Source: CBDDHT01 sp965227905
GTDB lineage: Bacteria > Pseudomonadota > Alphaproteobacteria > Rhizobiales > Methyloligellaceae
NCBI GenBank assembly: GCA_965227905.1
Contig: OZ245780.1
Location: 992,001-1,056,000, forward strand
Direction of reading: 5' to 3'
DNA: 64,000 nt
Under the pieces are notes generated by a model. That model made no database searches. It worked only from the letters and a program-made list of their open reading frames with translations, and was not told the DNA's origin. Below, in pieces: positions 9,401 to 15,570 of the stretch (positions are counted from its first letter, which is position 1; every line of letters starts with the position of its first letter). Made by a program: the position numbers and the translations under genes.

Positions 9401-9897
9401 CTGCTGACGTCCCACATCTCCAGCTTCTTGTAAGCGCCGCCGACAATGCGTTTTCCATCGGGTGAAAACGCAATCGCGCTATGTTCCTCAGTGTCCCCAT
9501 GTTTCAATGTCTTGATGATCTGACCGGTGAGCGTATCCCAAATGTGGGTCCATGACCGATCGCTTGAAGACGCGATCTGCGTCCCATCCGGAGAGAATGC
9601 GATTGCATTGATGCTCTTGTCATGGGGAAAAGTCCGGATCAGCCGCCCGGTCTCCACGTCCCACAACCGCACGGCCTTGTCGCTGCCTCCCGATGCAACC
9701 AGCTTTCCGTCTGGCGAATAGGTCACCGTGCTGATGTGGGATGTGTGGCCGATCTGCGGTGTCAGCACGGCCTTGGGCTTGTTTTCGGCAACTGCGCCGA
9801 ACGCCGTGGCCATTGAGAGGATGAAGATGACGGGGATGGCTAAGAGCGCGCCGGTTCGCGCTCGACGTTCGTTTCTCCGATCAAGCATCACAACCAT
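6403..9897 (-). CDS. Secreted WD40-repeat caspase-like protein
   Basis: 1164 residues. ATG 9897 is chosen because GGAAAGG precedes it and a signal peptide or anchor (VIFILSMATAFGAVAE) follows at about 20-40. Then come 14 WD40 repeats, recognisable by their SPDG-type turns, enough for two seven-bladed propellers. Next is an Ig-like stretch (RIEWRVNGVTLG), then a caspase (peptidase C14) domain with His921 in FIAGHGK and Cys973 in YDTCESGS, the expected dyad. The C-terminus is an SH3-like domain (GWALVARNGKKLGYVS). The protein is probably exported to the periplasm, where the propellers would bind a partner and the caspase part would cleave proteins. Target and trigger are unknown. It is transcribed alone, leftward. 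Confidence 0.85.
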   Translation of the reverse strand: MVVMLDRRNERRARTGALLAIPVIFILSMATAFGAVAENKPKAVLTPQIGHTSHISTVTYSPDGKLVASGGSDKAVRLWDVETGRLIRTFPHDKSINAIAFSPDGTQIASSSDRSWTHIWDTLTGQIIKTLKHGDTEEHSAIAFSPDGKRIVGGAYKKLEMWDVSSGEVVQGFDNKVEFATSLAFSPDGSFIVSGYFGGELALWDAASGKQLWLKKKIHKEGVQSVSFSADGRRIVTAGYFKSGSPDKAKLWNTDNGELIREFASNGDSAGVAVFAPNGKYIAVGNAEGGLDIWDAAKPKLLRSLPHDAVYAAAFSPDGSRLATGGVKQIVVWDMETGEKIRSFKGQHYRDTPVMFSKDGKQLIAGPRSWDTATGQLQYATDIEFVWAHAPDGAHVASRPSRESNAKFQVLIRDIRSGKVKTELQGDSGLPLAFSPDGKQIAASDYKFIPDPWREVSALKIWNSASGKLTRELTKVSGEFRSVAFTPDGSKIVFGSGSEGRLSLIDAKSGREIWTGKAHASFVKAPAFSHDGKRLVTGGSWAVELWDVESGKKLFDFGGSSPWGGKWHDDDVLALTFSPDGRFVASGSKDKTVRIWDARTGKLIRSLAGHSYNVNQLAYSPDGRRIASASGDGIVKIWNTDDGALLLTLVTEGEDWVAITPEGFFASSKQGVKNLIVVRGFQTYTIDQFYQQLYRPDLVREKLAGDPSGTVKNAAARVDLDKLLAKGAAPVVRFRSPGDGTTTNKEKVSVDAEIVGRGGGIGRIEWRVNGVTLGIQDRGLERVPASETGKARVVSRTLRLAPGGNEISVVAYNAANEIASTKATVTVRRVVKRKSGLPQMHVLTVGVDDYFDSRLRLKYAVSDATALGEALTIAGKGLYAKINVIRLLNKQVSANGLDKTFRALAKKIQPDDVFVFFIAGHGKTVDGQYYFIPQDFRYQGGDSIAKRGIGQERWQGWFANIPARKSLLIYDTCESGSLTGQRVASRGMERVAALDKLTRAMGRTVLSAATDDAPALEGFRGHGVFTYALLQALARADDNRNKLIEVTELASYIDAQVPEISARTFGFRQVPQMNITGSNFPLVKQTAKAAPPGANIQAIPTKPTHMVIRPSDLFTKAGRFDPTNRTLKPGTMITLIKTEQGWALVARNGKKLGYVSKENLLAAQ

Positions 9898-10208
9898 AAT
9901 TGTCGCCTTTCCGGTATGCGCCAGTCCCTGACAGGAAGCGCCTGACCTCACGCTCCGACCATAATGGTCCGCCCGGGACCGATATTCCAGCACTGACGTC
10001 GCTGCTCTTGACCAAAGAGCTGCTCTCTCATCCTTTGCAGAGCGATTTCTGGTTGCTTTCTTCCGTCGACTTCCAAACAGTCAAGCCTGTGCCATCTATG
10101 AATCCACGACCTTAACCTTGACGTTCGGTAATTTGAGCCGGCGGTTTATCGGCACTATGATATCGGGACAAAATCTCGAGATCTGCACCCGATGATGGGA
10201 AGGCGATA
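9898..10208. other. Divergent promoter region
   Basis: 311 bases between the divergent WD40-caspase gene and the membrane protein/ClpP-like pair. No gene was seen. It must hold promoters for both directions, but no clear -35/-10 pair was identified. Confidence 0.4.
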
Positions 10209-11498
10209 GTGGCGACACAACTCAGGCTCGGCCAGGCACGGCTGGAGACCACGACGAAGATCACGCTGGCGGTGCTTGCGCTTGCGAGCGGCGTCTACAC
10301 CTATCTCGGTGTGCGCGGGCTCCTTAATGGGACGGCGAGCGTCGTCTTCTTCGGCGCGGTGATCTATTCCGCGGCCGTGTCGGTCGGCATCTATGCCTTC
10401 TGGTCTTATCTCATGCGGTTTCTGCCGCATGTGGAAAGCGCGCGGGCGCGCTCCGCGCTTTACCTTGCCATGGCCATCGGCTCGTCCATGATTATCGCCA
10501 TGTCGAGCTGGCTGAACGCGGCGGCGCTTGCCGGCTCCGCGGCGCTTGAGCTGCATATGGCGAATGCGACTGAGACCTATCAGCAGCAGTTCGACAGGGC
10601 GCATTCCAATGCGCTCGCAGCGCAAAGTCTGCTGCCCGATATCCAGCTTGCCTCGAAGCGGTTCGCGAGCCTGGCGCAGCAGGAACGCTCGACCGGTGCG
10701 CTGACGGGCACGTCCGGGTCCGGCACGGTCGCGCAGCTTCTGACGCAAATGTCGAAAGATCTCGATCGCCTGGCGCAGGAGGTCAATGAGAGTCGGAACC
10801 GTGCCAAGCAGCAGTTCGAACAGGGCGGGCGACACCTGGCACGCATGCGCGAGCTCTTGTCAGGTTCCGGTCCGATCGACGGGCGGGCCAACGCCTTCGG
10901 CGAGGAGGTGCTGAAGCTCATTGGCGTCATCGCCGCGCTTCAACAGACGTCGGTCGCACCGTCTGTCAAACGTGCCGCCGTGGATCTCGGAAAGACCTTC
11001 ATCGCGCCGGTGGCGGACGGGACGAGCGTCTCGCTCCAGCAACGCCAGACCGAAATCGTGGAGCGTGTCGAAAAGGCAGTGCAGGCACAGAGCCGGGCGC
11101 TCGCCAACGCAGCCGATGAAATTTTAAACCGCGACCCGGCAGTCGCGCCGCGCTTCCAGCCGATCTCGCCACCCGAAGCCGTGTTGCTCTATGCAGGCGA
11201 TTTCTTGCCCAGTTGGGCGGGGGCCATCTCGATCGACCTGCTTCCGGCGGTTCTCATCTTCATTATGATCATCGTGGAAGGCGCCATCCGCCGGCACGAC
11301 GGGATCGACCTGGACGCGGAAAATATGAGCGCGGCCGAGGTCATGCGGGGCATGGCGATCTTCCGGCAGATGGAATCGCGGTTTGGAGCGCAGGACACCC
11401 CAGTGACGACGGACGCTTCGCGGCCAAGCGATACAGCACGCGCCGCGGATGATGAGAAGGTGGATGAGAACGTTGCGCGCCTGACGCCCAAACCATGA
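10209..11498 (+). CDS. Membrane protein with periplasmic coiled-coil region
   Basis: 429 residues from a GTG start. Three hydrophobic segments lie in the first 115 residues (about 18-38, 45-68 and 84-110) and a fourth at about 340-360. Between them is a roughly 230-residue hydrophilic, mostly helical domain rich in Ala, Gln and Glu that looks like coiled coil. The C-terminal 69 residues are polar and acidic and probably cytosolic. No known family was recognised. The stop codon overlaps the start of the next gene (ATGA), so the two are translationally coupled and the products may work together. Confidence 0.75.
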   Translation: MATQLRLGQARLETTTKITLAVLALASGVYTYLGVRGLLNGTASVVFFGAVIYSAAVSVGIYAFWSYLMRFLPHVESARARSALYLAMAIGSSMIIAMSSWLNAAALAGSAALELHMANATETYQQQFDRAHSNALAAQSLLPDIQLASKRFASLAQQERSTGALTGTSGSGTVAQLLTQMSKDLDRLAQEVNESRNRAKQQFEQGGRHLARMRELLSGSGPIDGRANAFGEEVLKLIGVIAALQQTSVAPSVKRAAVDLGKTFIAPVADGTSVSLQQRQTEIVERVEKAVQAQSRALANAADEILNRDPAVAPRFQPISPPEAVLLYAGDFLPSWAGAISIDLLPAVLIFIMIIVEGAIRRHDGIDLDAENMSAAEVMRGMAIFRQMESRFGAQDTPVTTDASRPSDTARAADDEKVDENVARLTPKP

Positions 11499-12421
11499 AG
11501 ACTATGGACAAAACGGCGCCCGAGCGGCCCGGCGATGTGGACGCAAAGGGTCCGGGACGCAGGAAAGAAAAGCGGAAGAGCAGGTTCGCCTGGTTCAACG
11601 AGTCCTTCGCCCTCAAATCGGTCTATCGCCTTCTTCTGGCCGGAACGGTCCTGGTCCTCGCGCTCGATTTCAAGGATATCTACGAAGCGGCCAATGCGCC
11701 CTTGCCCGGCAAGACGGATGAGCGCGTGCCGGTGACGATGGCGCCGCCAAAACCGACAGATCAGGTGCGCCCCTATCTGCCGCTGACGAACCCCGTGCGC
11801 CGCCAGGGTGCGAACCCGAAGATGCCCGGATACGCAAAGCCGCAGACCGCCGAGAGCATCGGCGAGAAGATGACGTTCCGGCGCGGACCGAAGGGGGCCG
11901 CAAGTGCCGTCGGGCGCATCGAGGTCGGCACGGCGTCGGAGCTTGAGCAGTTCATCAAGGGCCAGGAAGGCGAGATCAAGACATTGCATCTGCACTCGCC
12001 AGGCGGTGTCGTCCAGGAAGCGCTCAGAATGTCTGCTCTGCTGCGAGAGGAGAAGATCGGAACGATCGTTCCAGAAAACGGCTACTGCGCGTCGTCCTGC
12101 CCGATCGTGTTTTCCGGAGGGAAAACGCGAACCGCTGCCAAGCGAGCCTGGATCGGCGTGCATCAGGTCTTTGCAGTCACTGCGTCACCCGGCGGTTTGC
12201 ACGAGGGTATGGCGCGCGGACAGCGCGTAAGTGCCAGCGTGCAGGAACATCTTGCGAAAATGGGTGTCGATCCGAAGGTTTGGGTGAAGGCGATGCAAAC
12301 GCCAGCCGACCAGCTCTATGTCTTCACGCCGAAGGAATTGTCGGACTATAAACTTGCGACGGACGTGATTGGGCGTCCGGACCGTAAACGGAAGGCGGCG
12401 GGACGCGATCGCCGAAAGTGA
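11495..12421 (+). CDS. Membrane-anchored ClpP/SppA-like protein
   Basis: 308 residues. A basic N-terminus is followed by one membrane segment at about 42-58, so the C-terminal domain is likely periplasmic. Residues about 135-295 have the ClpP/crotonase fold signature of predicted periplasmic proteases (COG3904-like): LHSPGG at 166-171, CASSC at 198-202 with candidate nucleophile Ser200, PIVFSGG, and His223 in WIGVHQVF. The last 15 residues are strongly basic. The Ser-His pair suggests an active protease, but activity and target are inferred. It overlaps the upstream membrane-protein gene by 4 bases. A decayed copy of its active-site region lies at 20787-20876. Confidence 0.75.
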   Translation: MKTMDKTAPERPGDVDAKGPGRRKEKRKSRFAWFNESFALKSVYRLLLAGTVLVLALDFKDIYEAANAPLPGKTDERVPVTMAPPKPTDQVRPYLPLTNPVRRQGANPKMPGYAKPQTAESIGEKMTFRRGPKGAASAVGRIEVGTASELEQFIKGQEGEIKTLHLHSPGGVVQEALRMSALLREEKIGTIVPENGYCASSCPIVFSGGKTRTAAKRAWIGVHQVFAVTASPGGLHEGMARGQRVSASVQEHLAKMGVDPKVWVKAMQTPADQLYVFTPKELSDYKLATDVIGRPDRKRKAAGRDRRK

Positions 12422-12857
12422 AGTGTATGGCTTCATGCCAAGACGACAGTGCGCTGAAGACCGTCGACGAATTGGACTTAGCCGTGCGTGCGATCTACTC
12501 GCCCAATTAACGCCAATTGACGGCGTCGGCATTTGTCATTGGTGATGGGCGGTTGATCAGTATCCCGCATGGCGGAGGATTCTGCGCTGGGGAGGCGCTG
12601 CACGGTTCACTGACTGGCCGAGGAAACGCGGAGCCGACGATTAATGCGCTCAACACAATGAGGGTTGGCAACCTGACGGCGATGTTTGTTGTGACGTGTG
12701 CGGAATTCATTTTGGATCCATCCTGTTGTAATGGACGGCAGCGGCGTGTCTGCTGTCTCGGCAGCATCACTCGGTCCGGATGTGCGCAGCGTCACACAGT
12801 CAATTGATCCCTCCTCGCGGCGCTGGTCGTAGTAGGCCGCCAGCGTTTCGCTTTTGG
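12422..12857. other. Intergenic region, possibly decayed sequence
   Basis: 436 bases with no supportable gene. On the minus strand around 12770-12850 a short frame reads LAAYYDQRREEGS, which looks protein-like but has no start or family match. It may be a remnant. Confidence 0.35.
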
Positions 12858-12889
12858 TAAAGGGCCCGGCCTATCACCAAGCCGGACCC
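12858..12889 (-). terminator. Probable terminator of the small secreted peptide gene
   Basis: On the minus strand GGGTCCGGC, a 10-base spacer and GCCGGGCCC form a hairpin (8 of 9 pairs plus one wobble) followed by TTTACC. It lies 16 bases past the stop of the small gene at 12905-13039. Confidence 0.5.
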
Positions 12890-12904
12890 AGATTGAAACA
12901 GCCT

Positions 12905-13039
12905 CTACCGGCCGTTGTCGCCAACTTGCTGGAAGTATGACAGAGCGCCCGCGCTAGGGTCCGGCTGGGCCGATACGGCAGAAGCGCCGAGAAGGGCGAC
13001 GGCGAGAGCGGATACGAGAATCTTCAGGGAATGCGTCAT
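12905..13039 (-). CDS. Small secreted peptide, 44 residues
   Basis: ATG 13039 follows a good AAGGAG site and is preferred over a longer frame reaching 13096. Residues 1-23 form a clear signal peptide (KILVSALAVALLGASAVSAQ); the predicted mature product has about 21 residues and ends YFQQVGDNGR. Tiny exported proteins of this kind are common and usually unannotated; the function is unknown. A 7-base inverted repeat (GATTAAG, six T, CTTAATC at 13098-13117) lies in its leader and a hairpin terminator lies downstream, which supports an independent transcript. Confidence 0.6.
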   Translation of the reverse strand: MTHSLKILVSALAVALLGASAVSAQPDPSAGALSYFQQVGDNGR

Positions 13040-13222
13040 GGTCAAACTCCTTAGTTCCACAGGGGTCGGAACGCTTCGAGGGGCGAATATTTGCAAAGAT
13101 TAAGTTTTTTCTTAATCATTGCTTGTTCTATCGACGGGTGCATCGATAAATATAGTGTGCGCGATAGTGCTTCTTGTTGTTGTCGCAATGACGACACGAT
13201 TTCTATTTTGTGAAATTTTTTA

Positions 13223-13351
13223 TTAAGTCGGGTATTCCGGATTGGCCGTTGCTCCGCGCCGAACACAGACCTGTCCGTTGGGAGACCAGAAATAGGTGAA
13301 GGCCCACTTGAGAGCGTCACCCTGCTGCACACAAACGAGAGCATATGCGTC
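13223..13351 (-). other. In-frame coding-like extension after the Crp/Fnr stop codon
   Basis: The reading frame of the Crp/Fnr gene continues past its TAG for 42 codons to a TAA at 13223-13225. The translation contains ALKWAFTYFWSPNGQVCVRR, rich in aromatic residues, and looks like real protein rather than random sequence. There is no ATG and no ribosome site; the only candidate start is GTG at 13330. It may be the tail of a lost gene, a stop-codon readthrough extension, or chance. Confidence 0.3.
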
Positions 13352-14044
13352 CTACTCATGGGCAGCGTTGGCGACCAGTTCGTCCAGTCGCTCCATGTCT
13401 TTGATATGCAGTGTCTTGCCGACGCGTTCGATGAGGCCGCATTGCGCCAGACGATTCAGCTCACTGGTGACGGCCTGACGATGCGTGCTGATGAGATTGG
13501 CGAATTCTTCGTGCGTCGGCGCCGGGTCGATCAATGCCTCACCTCTGCCGTTGGCGAAGCGATGTGCGAGCCGAAGCAGTTCGGCATGGACGCGATGTTT
13601 CACGGACAATGTGCTGAATTCGTAGACACGGTCGGTCAATGCGCGGACCTGACTGACCAGATGCCTCAGCACGACATCGATAGCGTTGGGGTATTGGATC
13701 AAGGTTTCGCGAAAGACTGGGGATGACATGGAGGCAATGCAGCTCGGCTCCAGCGCTCTGACGCTGGCAGAGCGGGGTTGCGCATCGATCGCTGCGAGTT
13801 CACCGAACATTTCGCCGGGGCCCATTTCCCGGAAAGCCACAGACTTTCCCAATGCGGAATACATGATGACGCGGGCTTTCCCCGAGACGAGAAAGAAGAC
13901 CGCCCCCGTGTCATCGAACTGGCCAAGGATTTCCTGGTTCGCAGAATAGGTCCTCCATTGGCAGCGCTTGCCAAGGTCCTCCAGGTCTTTGTCGTCGAGA
14001 TTCTGAAAGAGATCGATGCGTTTCAGATCGCGGAATGTCGTCAT
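13352..14044 (-). CDS. Crp/Fnr-family transcriptional regulator
   Basis: 230 residues. The N-terminal half (about 8-125) is a cyclic-nucleotide-binding beta-roll with MGPGEMFGELAAIDAQPRSA, the phosphate-binding cassette, including the Glu and Arg-Ser-Ala residues that contact cAMP in CRP. A long dimer helix follows, then a winged helix-turn-helix (THEEFANLISTHRQAVTSEL, about 177-196). No FNR-type cysteine cluster was seen, so cAMP is a reasonable ligand; this fits the adenylate cyclase gene encoded in the same direction 430 bases upstream. Binding sites are unknown. Confidence 0.85.
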   Translation of the reverse strand: MTTFRDLKRIDLFQNLDDKDLEDLGKRCQWRTYSANQEILGQFDDTGAVFFLVSGKARVIMYSALGKSVAFREMGPGEMFGELAAIDAQPRSASVRALEPSCIASMSSPVFRETLIQYPNAIDVVLRHLVSQVRALTDRVYEFSTLSVKHRVHAELLRLAHRFANGRGEALIDPAPTHEEFANLISTHRQAVTSELNRLAQCGLIERVGKTLHIKDMERLDELVANAAHE

Positions 14045-14146
14045 GGTTTCAGGCCCTGGTCTTGAGGCTTCAAGAAGGATTCAGCGAAAGCCATGCTCGG
14101 CTTGGCTACGCCCGAACTTTCGCTGCTACCGCGTGGCCGGACGTCG

Positions 14147-14464
14147 TCAGTCGACGACGACCCGGCGGGAACAGCGAAAAAGCGTCCCCGACTCTCGAGC
14201 GTTCCAGCCGCAGAACGTCCGCGATCTATTGGCGAACCGGTTCGTCCTGCGAGAAAGCGGCGCAGTATCGAACTTCGTCGGCGCGGAGATCGCGTAGGAG
14301 CGAGAGAGTTCAGCGTGGTCTGTCGAATGTGGCTTCATCGGAATGAAGTGTGTCATCGCATCAGCCAGACAGATTAGTGCGATGACCACCAAGCACAGAG
14401 CGATGCCGGCAAGTGAGTCTGCCCAAGTCGCATTCTTCCAGTCTTTCCGTTCGGAAAAGTCCAT
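14147..14464 (-). CDS. Small single-pass membrane protein
   Basis: 105 residues from ATG 14464, chosen for the strong GAGGAGGCGAGT site before it. One membrane segment at about 17-37 (LAGIALCLVVIALICLADAM) is followed by a basic, Ser/Arg-rich tail of low complexity. No family was recognised. It lies between the adenylate cyclase (10 bases upstream) and the Crp/Fnr gene, all in the same direction, suggesting one transcript. The arginine-rich C-terminus reads less like conserved protein than the N-terminus, so the true end could be earlier in an ancestor. Confidence 0.5.
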   Translation of the reverse strand: MDFSERKDWKNATWADSLAGIALCLVVIALICLADAMTHFIPMKPHSTDHAELSRSYAISAPTKFDTAPLSRRTNRFANRSRTFCGWNARESGTLFRCSRRVVVD

Positions 14465-14474
14465 ACTCGCCTCC

Positions 14475-15263
14475 TCAAACTTGTAAGTCTGCTGAACACA
14501 AGAGACCGCACATTCGTTGGGGCCCAACATTGTCCAGTAGGCGATCGCTCATTTCGCGATGACCTCGTGCCAAAGTGCGCGTGGGGATCCGAATGAATGT
14601 GATCGGTTCTGCAAACCCTTTCAGATGAGAGTTTTCCGTAACGGGTTCGAGTAGCCGGAGGGTCCGCTCAACGAGCGGTTCTGTCGCCATCTCGTAGGAA
14701 ACGACGATATCGCCGCCGCTGCATAGACCGGCAAGCCGAGCTGCCTTGTTCACAACAGCGCCGTAAAAGTCGAGCTGGTTGTTCATGGTGAGCGCGATGC
14801 AACATCCTGCATGCAATCCAATCTTTACATTGATCGGAGTCCGACCGGACCTGTTGTTGAAAGCCTCGATATCTCGTTGGATCTGGATAGCGCTCAAGAG
14901 CGCATCGCGGGGCCCGGTGAATGCTGCATGCACAGCATCTCCTATCGTTTTGACAATCGCACCGCTATTGATGCTGATCGCTTTTGCCATGAACGTGAAT
15001 AGCTGCCGTACGATGTCGCAGGCTTCAGCATCGCCTATTTCTTCATATAGTTCAGTCGATCCGTTCAGATCCGCAAAAAGGAACGCAATGTGATCGACCC
15101 GGAGATTGCCGGTCGGCGCCGGTTGGTCAAAGCGCTCCGCGAGCTGTCGAACGACTTCTGCTGCACTTCTGTCCGATGACGTATGTGCTGAGCCATTTAA
15201 GGGCTTTCCGGTTGATTCAGCCGAATTAGCCATAGTCGATGAATTTGGTGCTTCTCCTCCCAT
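14475..15263 (-). CDS. Class III adenylate/guanylate cyclase
   Basis: 262 residues from ATG 15263, which has AAGGGAG before it. The catalytic domain fills about 50-235. The two metal aspartates are in FLFADLNGSTELYEEIG and IVKTIGDAVHAAF, and LDFYGAVVNKAARLAGLC is the transition-state segment with its Asn and Arg. No membrane segment or known sensor domain is present; the first 45 residues are Ser-rich. It should make cAMP in the cytosol. The downstream Crp/Fnr regulator could read the product, a link that is inferred from position only. Confidence 0.85.
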   Translation of the reverse strand: MGGEAPNSSTMANSAESTGKPLNGSAHTSSDRSAAEVVRQLAERFDQPAPTGNLRVDHIAFLFADLNGSTELYEEIGDAEACDIVRQLFTFMAKAISINSGAIVKTIGDAVHAAFTGPRDALLSAIQIQRDIEAFNNRSGRTPINVKIGLHAGCCIALTMNNQLDFYGAVVNKAARLAGLCSGGDIVVSYEMATEPLVERTLRLLEPVTENSHLKGFAEPITFIRIPTRTLARGHREMSDRLLDNVGPQRMCGLLCSADLQV

Positions 15264-15570
15264 AACCCACTCCCTTCCGCCGAATGCGACGGCTTGATTG
15301 CGTCTAATCATGAGTGGATTATCAATCGAAGGCGTGATCGAGGCGCTATTTTGCAGTCTATGTTCCGTGAAATAGGCGTAAAAAATTCAAAAAGTGTGAA
15401 ATAAATATTTGGAGCATTTTGTTTTAAGGAAATAAATTGAGATATTGGTTTTTTTTAACGCTGTGAGCGTGCATTAATACAGCCAGCAAGCGCGCAAACA
15501 CATGTTGCGCAACTTGCTTTTAATTGTGTGGACGTCTCCGTGATTGGCTGTTCGTTTGCTCGTTGGAATT
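15264..15570. other. A+T-rich intergenic region
   Basis: 307 bases upstream of the adenylate cyclase and downstream of the subtilisin-like gene, markedly A+T rich around 15360-15470 compared with the genes. No frame or hairpin with a T-run stands out. It probably holds the cyclase promoter. Confidence 0.4.

Noticed and set aside
11189..12163. A 324-codon minus-strand open frame opposite the ClpP-like gene
   Set aside because: It spans two coupled sense genes in antisense and has no recognisable domain.
13051..13359. A 102-codon minus-strand frame between the secreted peptide and the Crp/Fnr gene
   Set aside because: It lacks a ribosome site and overlaps the leader of the secreted peptide; the adjacent frame in phase with Crp/Fnr looks more protein-like.
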